Positions 45,637 through 52,779 of a DNA stretch of 58,762 bases are shown one piece after another. Every line of letters begins with the position of its first letter. The first letter of the stretch is position 1. The stretch comes from Glaciecola sp. UBA983 (GTDB lineage: Bacteria > Pseudomonadota > Gammaproteobacteria > Enterobacterales > Alteromonadaceae): positions 1-58,762 of the forward strand of contig DBBN01000090.1 in the NCBI GenBank assembly GCA_002292215.1, read 5' to 3'. A model generated the notes under the pieces. It was not told the DNA's origin, ran no database searches, and saw only the letters and a program-made list of their open reading frames with translations. The position numbers and the translations under genes are program-made.

Positions 45637-46236
45637 TCATAACGTTTGGATATTTAATTGATCAATATCTAATTGTGTAAAGCAATTGAAGTGTAAGTCA
45701 ATTTGGGATTCAGATTGCTGTGGTAGTTGATATTTATACGACCAAGCTTGCATTTGCGCACGATTAGCTGCTTGAATATCATAAAGGTAATCACCGACAT
45801 AGGCTAATTCGCTTGGTGCAAAACCCCATTGTTTAGCTATAAAAAGTAATGCTTCAGGATCCGGTTTGCACGTTGCATCTTCTCGTGTCAGTACCAATTT
45901 TATTGGAATATTATGATTATCAATTTTAAGTGATGTCGCTACACGGCAATTACGGGTGACAATAGCCATGGGCACATCTTTCATGCGTAACTGCTCAATG
46001 AATGCTTCAGCGCCAGGGATCCATTGACAGTTCAAGGCATCTTCAAGTTCCATTTGTTCAACTAATTGTTGCGCGGCGGCCTTCGTTGCAGGATCATCGA
46101 TGTGTTTGATGTACGCTAAAATGTCTTGGTCATGTGGACAGCCAACCTCGTTTTTTAGCTTTACAAAATCAAGATCACTCGTCACTAACGTGCCATCCAA
46201 ATCGAAAATAAAGCCTTTTATTAGTTTTTTATACAT
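45637..46236 (-). CDS. HAD-family hydrolase (phosphoglycolate phosphatase-like)
   Basis: About 199 residues from ATG 46236; an upstream in-frame start would add 10. Motif I is FIFDLDGTLV, motif II is around MAIVTRNCR, the conserved Lys is in CKPDPEALLF and motif IV is YVGDYLYDIQAA. The small cap suggests a Gph-like sugar or nucleotide phosphatase. The substrate is unknown. It converges on the PilB-like gene and follows umuC on the same strand. Confidence 0.85.
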   Translation of the reverse strand: MYKKLIKGFIFDLDGTLVTSDLDFVKLKNEVGCPHDQDILAYIKHIDDPATKAAAQQLVEQMELEDALNCQWIPGAEAFIEQLRMKDVPMAIVTRNCRVATSLKIDNHNIPIKLVLTREDATCKPDPEALLFIAKQWGFAPSELAYVGDYLYDIQAANRAQMQAWSYKYQLPQQSESQIDLHFNCFTQLDIDQLNIQTL

Positions 46237-46309
46237 TCCATAATTACCCAACACATACGATTGCAAGTAATATACATGCTATAGTCGATACTTGCTGTAG
46301 ATTTAATCA

Positions 46310-47572
46310 CTATTTGCATTCTATTTTCGGGATATCCTTCCACTGAGTCGTATACTGCGGAGATAAATATGCGCGTCGCATGCGCCATTTGGGTTGTATT
46401 CCTTTAGCAGCAACGCCTAGTGTATGCGCTCCATATTTACGATTAATATGATCCATACACGCCATTAATTCTGGTCGCTCTGGATTACTATCAAAAAGAT
46501 CGGTTTGGATGAACTCATTTTGTACTAACTCTATCGCCCCGGCACCTGATTTGTGAAACACAACGCCAAGTTTGAATATTTGCAGCGCAGCCTCAGTAGC
46601 AGCCAATACTAACTGTGTGGTATCAGATGTCGGCACGGCAAAACGATGAATACACGATTTATGATAATACTGATCAGGTTGAAAAGGATTGGCGCGCGCA
46701 AAAAACTGTATTGCTTTGACCGCGCTCTTTTGCCGCCTGGCTTTCGCACCAACATGCTCAGCATGTAGACATAATGATTGTCTCAAGCTGGTATAGTCTG
46801 TTACTTTTTCACCGAACGCACGAGTCGAAAATATTTGTTGTTTCGCTGCTCGGGTTTCCGTCCACGCTAAACAAGTTTCACCATTGAGTTCACGTACTGT
46901 ACGCTCAACCTCAACTGAAAATTGTTTTCGCATCGCTTTTGGCGAAGCGCATGCTAATTGCCACGCATTGTTAATGCCCATAAATGTCAAACGCTGTGCG
47001 ATTTTTTTACCCACTCCCCACACGTCTTGGGTCTGCATTTGTTGTAATATTTGTTCACGTACGACAGGAGAATCAATCACCGCAATACCACGATGAAACC
47101 CTGGTAGGCGCTTACCTGCATGACTCGCGGCTTTTGCTAATGTTGGCGTACTCGCAATACCGACTCCTACCGGCAAGCGCACTTCACGCCACACTGCTCG
47201 GCGAATATCTTGTCCATAGACTTCCCAACCGCTTTCAGGTACAAATCCACTAAACTGCAAAAAACACTCATCAATCGAATAAACATGTTGTTCTGGGGCA
47301 AAGCGTGCCACGACATCCATCATTTTCGTAGACAGATCATCATACAATTCATAATTAGAAGAACGTATCACACAGCCAAATTTGGCGAGTTGGTCTTTCA
47401 CCTCATGATATGGCCCGAACTTCTTTACGCCTGTTTGTTTAGCACGCTCACACATAGCACAAATGCAACCATCATTATTCGTTAAGACCACCACAGGCTT
47501 ACGTCGAATACTCGGATCAAAAACTTTTTCTGCTGACGCATAAAAACTATTAGCATCCACTAAGGCAAACAT
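46310..47572 (-). CDS. umuC: DNA polymerase V catalytic subunit
   Basis: 420-residue Y-family translesion polymerase (E. coli UmuC 422). The N-terminus MFALVDANSFYASAEKVFDP carries the first catalytic Asp. VYSIDECFL has the second acidic pair. GVGIASTPTLAKAASHAGK is typical of the palm/finger region. It overlaps umuD by 13 nt and is transcribed with it from a LexA-controlled promoter. Confidence 0.97.
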   Translation of the reverse strand: MFALVDANSFYASAEKVFDPSIRRKPVVVLTNNDGCICAMCERAKQTGVKKFGPYHEVKDQLAKFGCVIRSSNYELYDDLSTKMMDVVARFAPEQHVYSIDECFLQFSGFVPESGWEVYGQDIRRAVWREVRLPVGVGIASTPTLAKAASHAGKRLPGFHRGIAVIDSPVVREQILQQMQTQDVWGVGKKIAQRLTFMGINNAWQLACASPKAMRKQFSVEVERTVRELNGETCLAWTETRAAKQQIFSTRAFGEKVTDYTSLRQSLCLHAEHVGAKARRQKSAVKAIQFFARANPFQPDQYYHKSCIHRFAVPTSDTTQLVLAATEAALQIFKLGVVFHKSGAGAIELVQNEFIQTDLFDSNPERPELMACMDHINRKYGAHTLGVAAKGIQPKWRMRRAYLSPQYTTQWKDIPKIECK

Positions 47573-47976
47573 TTACTGACCATTTTAGAACTACGGTGCA
47601 TCCGGATCGAGCGTATAACAATCCCTTCTTCATCAAACACATCACCAGCACTCAGCACATAAGGTACATGCTCATCCGCGCCCGAGAGTAACACTAACGC
47701 TTTACGGTCGAATAATTTACAGACAAAAACCCCATTTAAGTTCGCCACAACAATATCGAATGACGCACGGTGTGCTGCGCGATCAACAATCAATAAATCA
47801 CCATCAAAGATGCCGTATCCAGTCATCGAATCACCTTTCGCCAACCCTATAAACGTGGCTGTAGGGTGATCAATGAGCAGCTCATCTAAGTCCAACCCAA
47901 GTTGTTTATATTCCGCTGCTGGGGATTCAAAGCCGGCAATGCCTGCTTGCGCCGCGAGCGGTATCACTTGTAACAT
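47560..47976 (-). CDS. umuD: DNA polymerase V accessory protein, LexA-like S24 peptidase
   Basis: 138 residues from ATG 47976 (E. coli UmuD 139), with AGG of AGGTACAGGTC upstream. An ATG six codons earlier is also in frame but poorer. RecA-stimulated self-cleavage is expected near IAGFESPAAEY, with an Ala-Gly bond in place of Cys-Gly. The Ser of GDSM and the Lys of VFVCKLF form the catalytic dyad. Confidence 0.95.
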   Translation of the reverse strand: MLQVIPLAAQAGIAGFESPAAEYKQLGLDLDELLIDHPTATFIGLAKGDSMTGYGIFDGDLLIVDRAAHRASFDIVVANLNGVFVCKLFDRKALVLLSGADEHVPYVLSAGDVFDEEGIVIRSIRMHRSSKMVSKCLP

Positions 47977-48023
47977 GACCTGTACCTCACTCATTAATGT
48001 CTATCATTACCCAGCAAAAAAAA

Positions 48024-48039
48024 CTGGACATACATACAG
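48024..48039 (-). promoter_or_regulatory. LexA box of umuDC
   Basis: CTGGACATACATACAG: CTGG-N8-ACAG, one mismatch from the CTGT-N8-ACAG consensus with an alternating AT/CA core. It lies 48 bp from the umuD start. Confidence 0.85.
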
Positions 48040-48070
48040 TATAGATCATTCTTGAAAAAGTAAATATTAA

Positions 48071-48086
48071 CTGTTAATTTATACAG
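48071..48086 (+). promoter_or_regulatory. LexA box of yebG
   Basis: CTGTTAATTTATACAG is an exact CTGT-N8-ACAG SOS box. It lies 45 bp before the yebG GTG start. Confidence 0.93.
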
Positions 48087-48130
48087 TATTGAGTATACTT
48101 ATTAAATAGTAGCAACACTGGAGCGCAATC

Positions 48131-48424
48131 GTGGCCGTAATTACACAATATGTAGTGCAACATAAAGGGGTAGATAAACTTGTGACTACCGACAAAAAAG
48201 AAGCTGACAAATACGATAAAATGTTAAGTATCGCTGATAACTTAGCAGTGTATATAGCAGCTAAAGGTATCGAACTAGATGAAAGTATCTGCGAAGAATT
48301 ATCGATTGTGCTCGCCAAAAACAAAGAGGGTGTGGCTAAATTATTCCGCGGTTTGGATGCTGATGAAGTCCTAGAATCCGAAAGTGCTGACATCGTCTCA
48401 ATTAATGAAGCGGCAGGCGAATAG
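48131..48424 (+). CDS. yebG: DNA damage-inducible protein YebG
   Basis: 97 residues (E. coli YebG 96). It starts at GTG with MAVITQYVV, and TTDKKEADKYDKMLSIADNLAVYI matches the YebG signature. Its biochemical role is unknown, but it is a classic SOS gene in enterics. An exact LexA box precedes it. It diverges from umuDC, so the two SOS units share one intergenic region. Confidence 0.93.
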   Translation: MAVITQYVVQHKGVDKLVTTDKKEADKYDKMLSIADNLAVYIAAKGIELDESICEELSIVLAKNKEGVAKLFRGLDADEVLESESADIVSINEAAGE

Positions 48425-48524
48425 CCTTATAACAATGACATAAAAATTAATACGCAGAGAGCGCTGTGAGTCTTGGTTAATCATCTATACTAACTATTAT
48501 AATGACTAATTGACAGGTAGATCC

Positions 48525-49115
48525 GTGAGCCTAAGCACCCAGCAGGCGCTGTTTGAGCGTATTTTTTCGCGCACCTTAACCCATGAAGGTGTCTTTAGCG
48601 ATCACCCTCAAGACCTTGGCGGGGCGACTAAATATGGTATTACCCAACATACGTTAAACGCATATCAAGACAATCTAAGCGTCACCACTAAAAGCTTAAC
48701 AGCTGAAGATTCCCCTGACTTAGCAAAAGCCACGATCACGTCGTTAACTCAAGCTCAGGCCATGCAAATATACTGGGTTATGTATTATCAACAACCCAAA
48801 ATCTATTTACTCTCCAGTGCCATACAACCTGTTATCTTTGATATGGCTGTCAATCATGGTCCCAAGCAAGCTATCAAATTATTGCAACACGTACTCAACC
48901 TTAGTGGTCTGGTTAATATCAGTCAAGACGGGCAATTAGGTCCTATTACCGCCCGCGCTTGTGATCAGGTCTATCAACAAATGGGCGACTACTTAATTAA
49001 TGCATTGTGTGATGAACGAATCGCATTTTATCATCGTATTGTCGCACGGCAGCCGAATCAACAGATTTTTTTAAATGGCTGGCTACGCCGAGCCCAAACA
49101 TATTATTTAGCGTAA
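48525..49115 (+). CDS. GH108-type N-acetylmuramidase (phage-like endolysin)
   Basis: 197 residues from GTG 48525; a TTG at 48510 is an alternative. The catalytic region LTHEGVFSDHPQDLGGATKYGIT fits the E-G-G/D-x-GGxTxxGIT pattern of GH108 muramidases. A C-terminal peptidoglycan-binding helical domain has FDMAVNHGPKQAIKLLQ. No signal peptide is seen, so export needs a holin. A holin-type gene follows after 42 nt. A possible promoter, TTGGTT/TATAAT with a 19-bp spacer, lies at about 48475-48505. Confidence 0.85.
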   Translation: MSLSTQQALFERIFSRTLTHEGVFSDHPQDLGGATKYGITQHTLNAYQDNLSVTTKSLTAEDSPDLAKATITSLTQAQAMQIYWVMYYQQPKIYLLSSAIQPVIFDMAVNHGPKQAIKLLQHVLNLSGLVNISQDGQLGPITARACDQVYQQMGDYLINALCDERIAFYHRIVARQPNQQIFLNGWLRRAQTYYLA

Positions 49116-49157
49116 TCAATCCCCCCCATTACATTACAAAAAAGACAAGGAGTTAGC

Positions 49158-49823
49158 ATGGGTATATTACACTCTGTTCCAGTCATCGGAGATTTAATCG
49201 AAAAACTCTCCAATGGCATCGATGAGCTAGTCACCAGTGATGAAGAAATGGGACAAATCGATATAGAAAAACAACGTATAGCACTACAAACCCTCACCGC
49301 TGAACTCAAAGAACAGCACATGCAATTACAGATCAATATGGCACAAGCCAATCATCCTAGTATTTTTGTTGCCGGCGCTCGTCCTGCAATCATTTGGATT
49401 GGCGCATTAGGGTTAGCGTATGAAGCTCTACTGAGACCGTTAGGCACTTGGCTTATTATGCTAAGCCTAGATATGAGTGAAATATTAGGCGAAGCCGCAT
49501 TTCAAGAAGCGACAAGTGAACAAATTCAAACCGTGGCGCAATTTTATCAGCTACCATCAATGAACACTGAGCTGTTTATGCCTATTATTCTGGGTGTGTT
49601 AGGGATTGGAGGGTTTAGAACATGGGAAAAAATCAACGGTAAAGCCCGTAATAATATGCAACCCGAATCCGCAGAATTTGAAGCCATGACCAAAATAATG
49701 TTAGAAAAGCATAAGTACCAACAACAAAAAGTCAAAGAACAACTCACTGGCAATCCTTCAGTTGACGCATTTAACCAAGCGCGACAAAAAGGTGACTATC
49801 GCCCTAAATACACGTTAGAATAA
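49158..49823 (+). CDS. 3TM holin-family protein
   Basis: 221 residues. A charged N-terminal helix (EKLSNGIDELVTSDEEMGQ to QANHPSIFVAGARP) is followed by hydrophobic segments at about 75-110 and 140-155. The pattern, including ARPAIIWIGALGLAYEAL, matches the 3TM/GTA-type holin family. It would let the upstream muramidase reach the cell wall. The RBS is ACAAGGAG. No capsid, tail or integrase genes are nearby, so it is a lysis pair without a prophage. Confidence 0.82.
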   Translation: MGILHSVPVIGDLIEKLSNGIDELVTSDEEMGQIDIEKQRIALQTLTAELKEQHMQLQINMAQANHPSIFVAGARPAIIWIGALGLAYEALLRPLGTWLIMLSLDMSEILGEAAFQEATSEQIQTVAQFYQLPSMNTELFMPIILGVLGIGGFRTWEKINGKARNNMQPESAEFEAMTKIMLEKHKYQQQKVKEQLTGNPSVDAFNQARQKGDYRPKYTLE

Positions 49824-49852
49824 TTAGACTAAATAAATAATAGGATAATGAC

Positions 49853-50293
49853 ATGCGATATTTACATACAATGGTACGAGTCAAGGATCTAGATGCGTCT
49901 TTACACTTTTATTGTGATTTATTAGGATTGGTGAATGTACGCCGTTATGACAGTGAAAAAGGTCGTTTCTCATTGATCTTTTTGGCAGCCCCCGATGATG
50001 TTGAACGAGCCAAAGTCGATCAAGCTCCGTTAGTTGAACTGACTTATAACTGGGATCCAGAAGAATACACTGGCGGTCGTAATTTTGGCCATTTAGCATA
50101 CCGAGTGGAAAACATCTATGATACCTGTCAACGCTTACAAGCTGGTGGTGTACTGATCAGTCGTCCCCCTCGTGATGGCCATATGGCATTTGTACGTTCT
50201 CCTGATGGGATCTCAATTGAGCTTCTACAAGAAGGTGACAACCTTGAGCCACAAGAGCCATGGGCAAGTATGTCAAATACTGGTGAGTGGTAG
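49853..50293 (+). CDS. gloA: Lactoylglutathione lyase (glyoxalase I)
   Basis: Converts the hemithioacetal of methylglyoxal and glutathione to S-lactoylglutathione. It has 146 residues. The metal ligands fit His5 (RYLHTMVRV), Glu in VELTYNW, His in NFGHLAYRV and Glu in SIELLQEG, as in the Ni-type GloA. It overlaps the ORF of the next gene only if that begins before ATG 50299. Confidence 0.92.
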   Translation: MRYLHTMVRVKDLDASLHFYCDLLGLVNVRRYDSEKGRFSLIFLAAPDDVERAKVDQAPLVELTYNWDPEEYTGGRNFGHLAYRVENIYDTCQRLQAGGVLISRPPRDGHMAFVRSPDGISIELLQEGDNLEPQEPWASMSNTGEW

Positions 50294-50298
50294 CGGTA

Positions 50299-50763
50299 AT
50301 GACGCCTGCGATCAATGCCGCTAAACGCGCTAACGTTGAATTTAGCACACTAAGTTACGCGCATGATCCGCAAGCGGCGTCATATGGCTTAGAAGCAGCC
50401 CAAAAGTTAAATATTGACCCACAATCGGTGTACAAAACATTAGTGACCGATTGTGATGGTCAGCTAGTCGTGGCGATTATACCGGTTGCCGAAAAACTCT
50501 CGTTAAAACAAGTCGCCAAGGCTGCAAAAGCAAAAAAAGCTAGCATGGCCGACCCGGCATTAGTCGCTAAAAAAACCGGCTATGTCATGGGTGGCGTTAG
50601 CCCTTTAGGTCAAAAGTCTCGCCTGACCACAATTATTGCCAACCAAGCACAAACCTTAGTGACCATGCATGTTAGTGCTGGTAAACGAGGGTTAGAAATT
50701 GCCCTTGCACCACAATCTTTACAACAGTTAACACAAGCAACATTCGCCGATATCTGTGCATAA
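50299..50763 (+). CDS. ybaK: Cys-tRNA(Pro) deacylase YbaK-like
   Basis: 154 residues from ATG 50299. It is a YbaK/EbsC-type editing domain that removes mischarged Cys from tRNA(Pro). The pattern YKTLVTDCDGQLVVAIIP, with KKASMADPALVAKKTGYVMGGVSPLGQK, is characteristic; the conserved Lys in VYKTLV is the key residue. It follows gloA by a few nt and may be cotranscribed. Confidence 0.92.
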   Translation: MTPAINAAKRANVEFSTLSYAHDPQAASYGLEAAQKLNIDPQSVYKTLVTDCDGQLVVAIIPVAEKLSLKQVAKAAKAKKASMADPALVAKKTGYVMGGVSPLGQKSRLTTIIANQAQTLVTMHVSAGKRGLEIALAPQSLQQLTQATFADICA

Positions 50764-50836
50764 TCTTTATTATTCGACTAAAATCAGTTAACGTATTCGA
50801 TATAAGAATAATAAAAATGCGAATGGAGTCATCCTA

Positions 50837-51520
50837 TTGATCGCGATTGCACTTAAGCAACTCACATTTAGTTACGCCACTACCCCCATAATAGACATTG
50901 ATTCATTGGTCATTGACAATGGTGAGCGAGTCTTTATCGCCGGTCCCTCTGGATGTGGTAAAAGCACGTTACTGAATTTAATCAGTGGCACATTGACGCT
51001 ACCGCAAAAAGACGACCACATTACCGTACTAGACCAATCTTATGCACAGCTTACTGCACGTCAATTAGATCGGTTTCGAGCGCACAACATGGGAATTGTA
51101 TTTCAACAATTTAATTTAATTGGCTATTTAAGTGTACGGGAAAATATTGCATTGAGTACGGAGTTTCATCCGTGCAATAAAACGGCATTACTAGCCACTA
51201 TTCCTGCGCTTATTGCACAATTACAATTACCCGCACATATAATCGATCAGCCCGCTAATACTCTGAGTATCGGCCAACAACAACGCGTTGCAATTGCCCG
51301 AGCATTAATCCATAAGCCAAGTATATTGATTGTCGATGAACCTACATCAGCATTAGATGAAACGGCGACAGGTAGTTTTATGCAAACATTATTAGCAATG
51401 TGCGATAAACACCACACCACGTTATTATTTGTCAGCCACGACTTACGCCTCGCGAGTTATTTTACGCGCACTATTGCACTTAACGAAATCAATCGTGTTA
51501 CACATAGCGAGGCACGCTAA
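50837..51520 (+). CDS. ABC transporter ATP-binding protein, LolD/MacB-type
   Basis: 227 residues starting at TTG 50837 with TGGAGTC upstream. It has Walker A AGPSGCGKST, the signature LSIGQQQRVAIARAL and Walker B ILIVDEPTSALDE, as in MacB/LolD-type exporters. The adjoining FtsX-like permease starts 1 nt after the stop. The substrate is unknown. An 8-9 bp inverted repeat (ttattattc and gaataataa) lies in the gap before it. Confidence 0.9.
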   Translation: MIAIALKQLTFSYATTPIIDIDSLVIDNGERVFIAGPSGCGKSTLLNLISGTLTLPQKDDHITVLDQSYAQLTARQLDRFRAHNMGIVFQQFNLIGYLSVRENIALSTEFHPCNKTALLATIPALIAQLQLPAHIIDQPANTLSIGQQQRVAIARALIHKPSILIVDEPTSALDETATGSFMQTLLAMCDKHHTTLLFVSHDLRLASYFTRTIALNEINRVTHSEAR

Positions 51521-51521
51521 T

Positions 51522-52727
51522 ATGCGCCTTACATTAGCACTCAAAAGCCTACATTATCGACGCAAATCAGTCGTACTAACATTATTTGCAATTACGATCA
51601 GTTTATTCTTGTTATTTGCAGTAGAACATACTCGTCATGCTGCCAAGGCGAGTTTCACACGAACCATATCTGGTACAGATTTAATTGTGGGACCTCGCAC
51701 AGGCCCAATTAATTTATTACTCTATTCTGTATTTAAAATCGGCGTACCCGCTAATACCATTAGCATGACTAGTTTCGACGTATTAGCCGCAAACAAACAA
51801 GTCAAATGGGCCGTGCCTATCGCACTAGGCGATTCTCATCATGGTTTTCCTGTTGTGGGAACGACAGCTGATTTATTTACCTATTTTCAATATGGACAAA
51901 AACAACCCCTGAAATTCAGAGCCGGTCAGCCGTTTACGCTTGATACCGATGCAGTAATTGGGGCTGAAGTTGCCACACATCATAACTATGCTATTGGTGA
52001 TACCCTACATTTACATCACGGTGTCGGACATGTCAGCTTTCATGAACATGACGCTATAAGCTTTACCGTTGCAGGCATATTAGCGCCTACCGGCACACCA
52101 ATAGATCAAACTGTACATGTCACGTTAGCGGGCTTGACGCTCGCTCATGATAAAGATAAGCGTATTGCGGGCAGCCAAGAATCCAATAATATTTCAGCGA
52201 TTTATATCGGGCTACAGTCTAAAATTGGGACCTTATTGATGCAACGTGCGGTCAATCAATATCAGGCTGAACCATTAATGTCGATTATCCCTGGTGTGGT
52301 GTTGAATGAGTTATGGCAACTCGTCGGTTTTGTTGAAACTCTATTACTAGGGATCGCTTGGCTCATCGTGTTATCCACCTGCATCGGTTTAGCGACTATG
52401 TTACTAGCCTCCATGCGCGAACGTACTCAAGAATTAGCCGTACTGCGCAGTGTTGGTGCACCACCAAGTGTTATTTTTTGGTTGATTCAAGCCGAAGCCT
52501 TGGTGATCACACTCGTCGCAACGCTCCTCAGTTTGACACTGTTATTTGTCAGTTTGCAGGTAACGAATACTTGGGTCGCAGAAACTTTTGGCATATTTAT
52601 TGATAGTAATATTTTTACGATACATACGCTATGGATTGCATTGGGCGCAATTAGCGCAACATTTTTGACAGCCTGTGTACCGGCGATATCCGCCTATAAA
52701 CAAGCACTGCATATGACATTAAACTAA
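51522..52727 (+). CDS. FtsX-type ABC permease with His-rich extracytoplasmic region
   Basis: 401 residues from ATG 51522. TM1 is near residues 15-35, the large extracytoplasmic domain lies between, and three more helices are C-terminal (about 270-400), as in MacB/LolC/FtsX permeases. The domain has clustered His residues: DSHHGFP, ATHHNYA, LHLHHGVGHVSFHEHD. Such clusters suggest zinc or another metal. Similar ABC pairs appear in zinc-starvation regulons of other gammaproteobacteria, but no Zur box was recognised here. Confidence 0.83.
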   Translation: MRLTLALKSLHYRRKSVVLTLFAITISLFLLFAVEHTRHAAKASFTRTISGTDLIVGPRTGPINLLLYSVFKIGVPANTISMTSFDVLAANKQVKWAVPIALGDSHHGFPVVGTTADLFTYFQYGQKQPLKFRAGQPFTLDTDAVIGAEVATHHNYAIGDTLHLHHGVGHVSFHEHDAISFTVAGILAPTGTPIDQTVHVTLAGLTLAHDKDKRIAGSQESNNISAIYIGLQSKIGTLLMQRAVNQYQAEPLMSIIPGVVLNELWQLVGFVETLLLGIAWLIVLSTCIGLATMLLASMRERTQELAVLRSVGAPPSVIFWLIQAEALVITLVATLLSLTLLFVSLQVTNTWVAETFGIFIDSNIFTIHTLWIALGAISATFLTACVPAISAYKQALHMTLN

Positions 52728-52730
52728 TAT

Positions 52731-52754
52731 TTAAGCTATTACTTAAGCTATTAC
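52731..52754. repeat. Tandem 12-bp direct repeat
   Basis: TTAAGCTATTAC occurs twice in direct succession (52731-52742 and 52743-52754) between the permease stop and the protease start. It is short and may be a replication-slippage product or two copies of a binding site. Confidence 0.75.
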
Positions 52755-52779
52755 ATAAACGATAAAAGAAGAGTAAATA

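Noticed and set aside
48525..49823. Prophage remnant
   Set aside because: Only a muramidase and holin are present. No integrase, capsid, tail or attachment sites were recognised, so no prophage is claimed.
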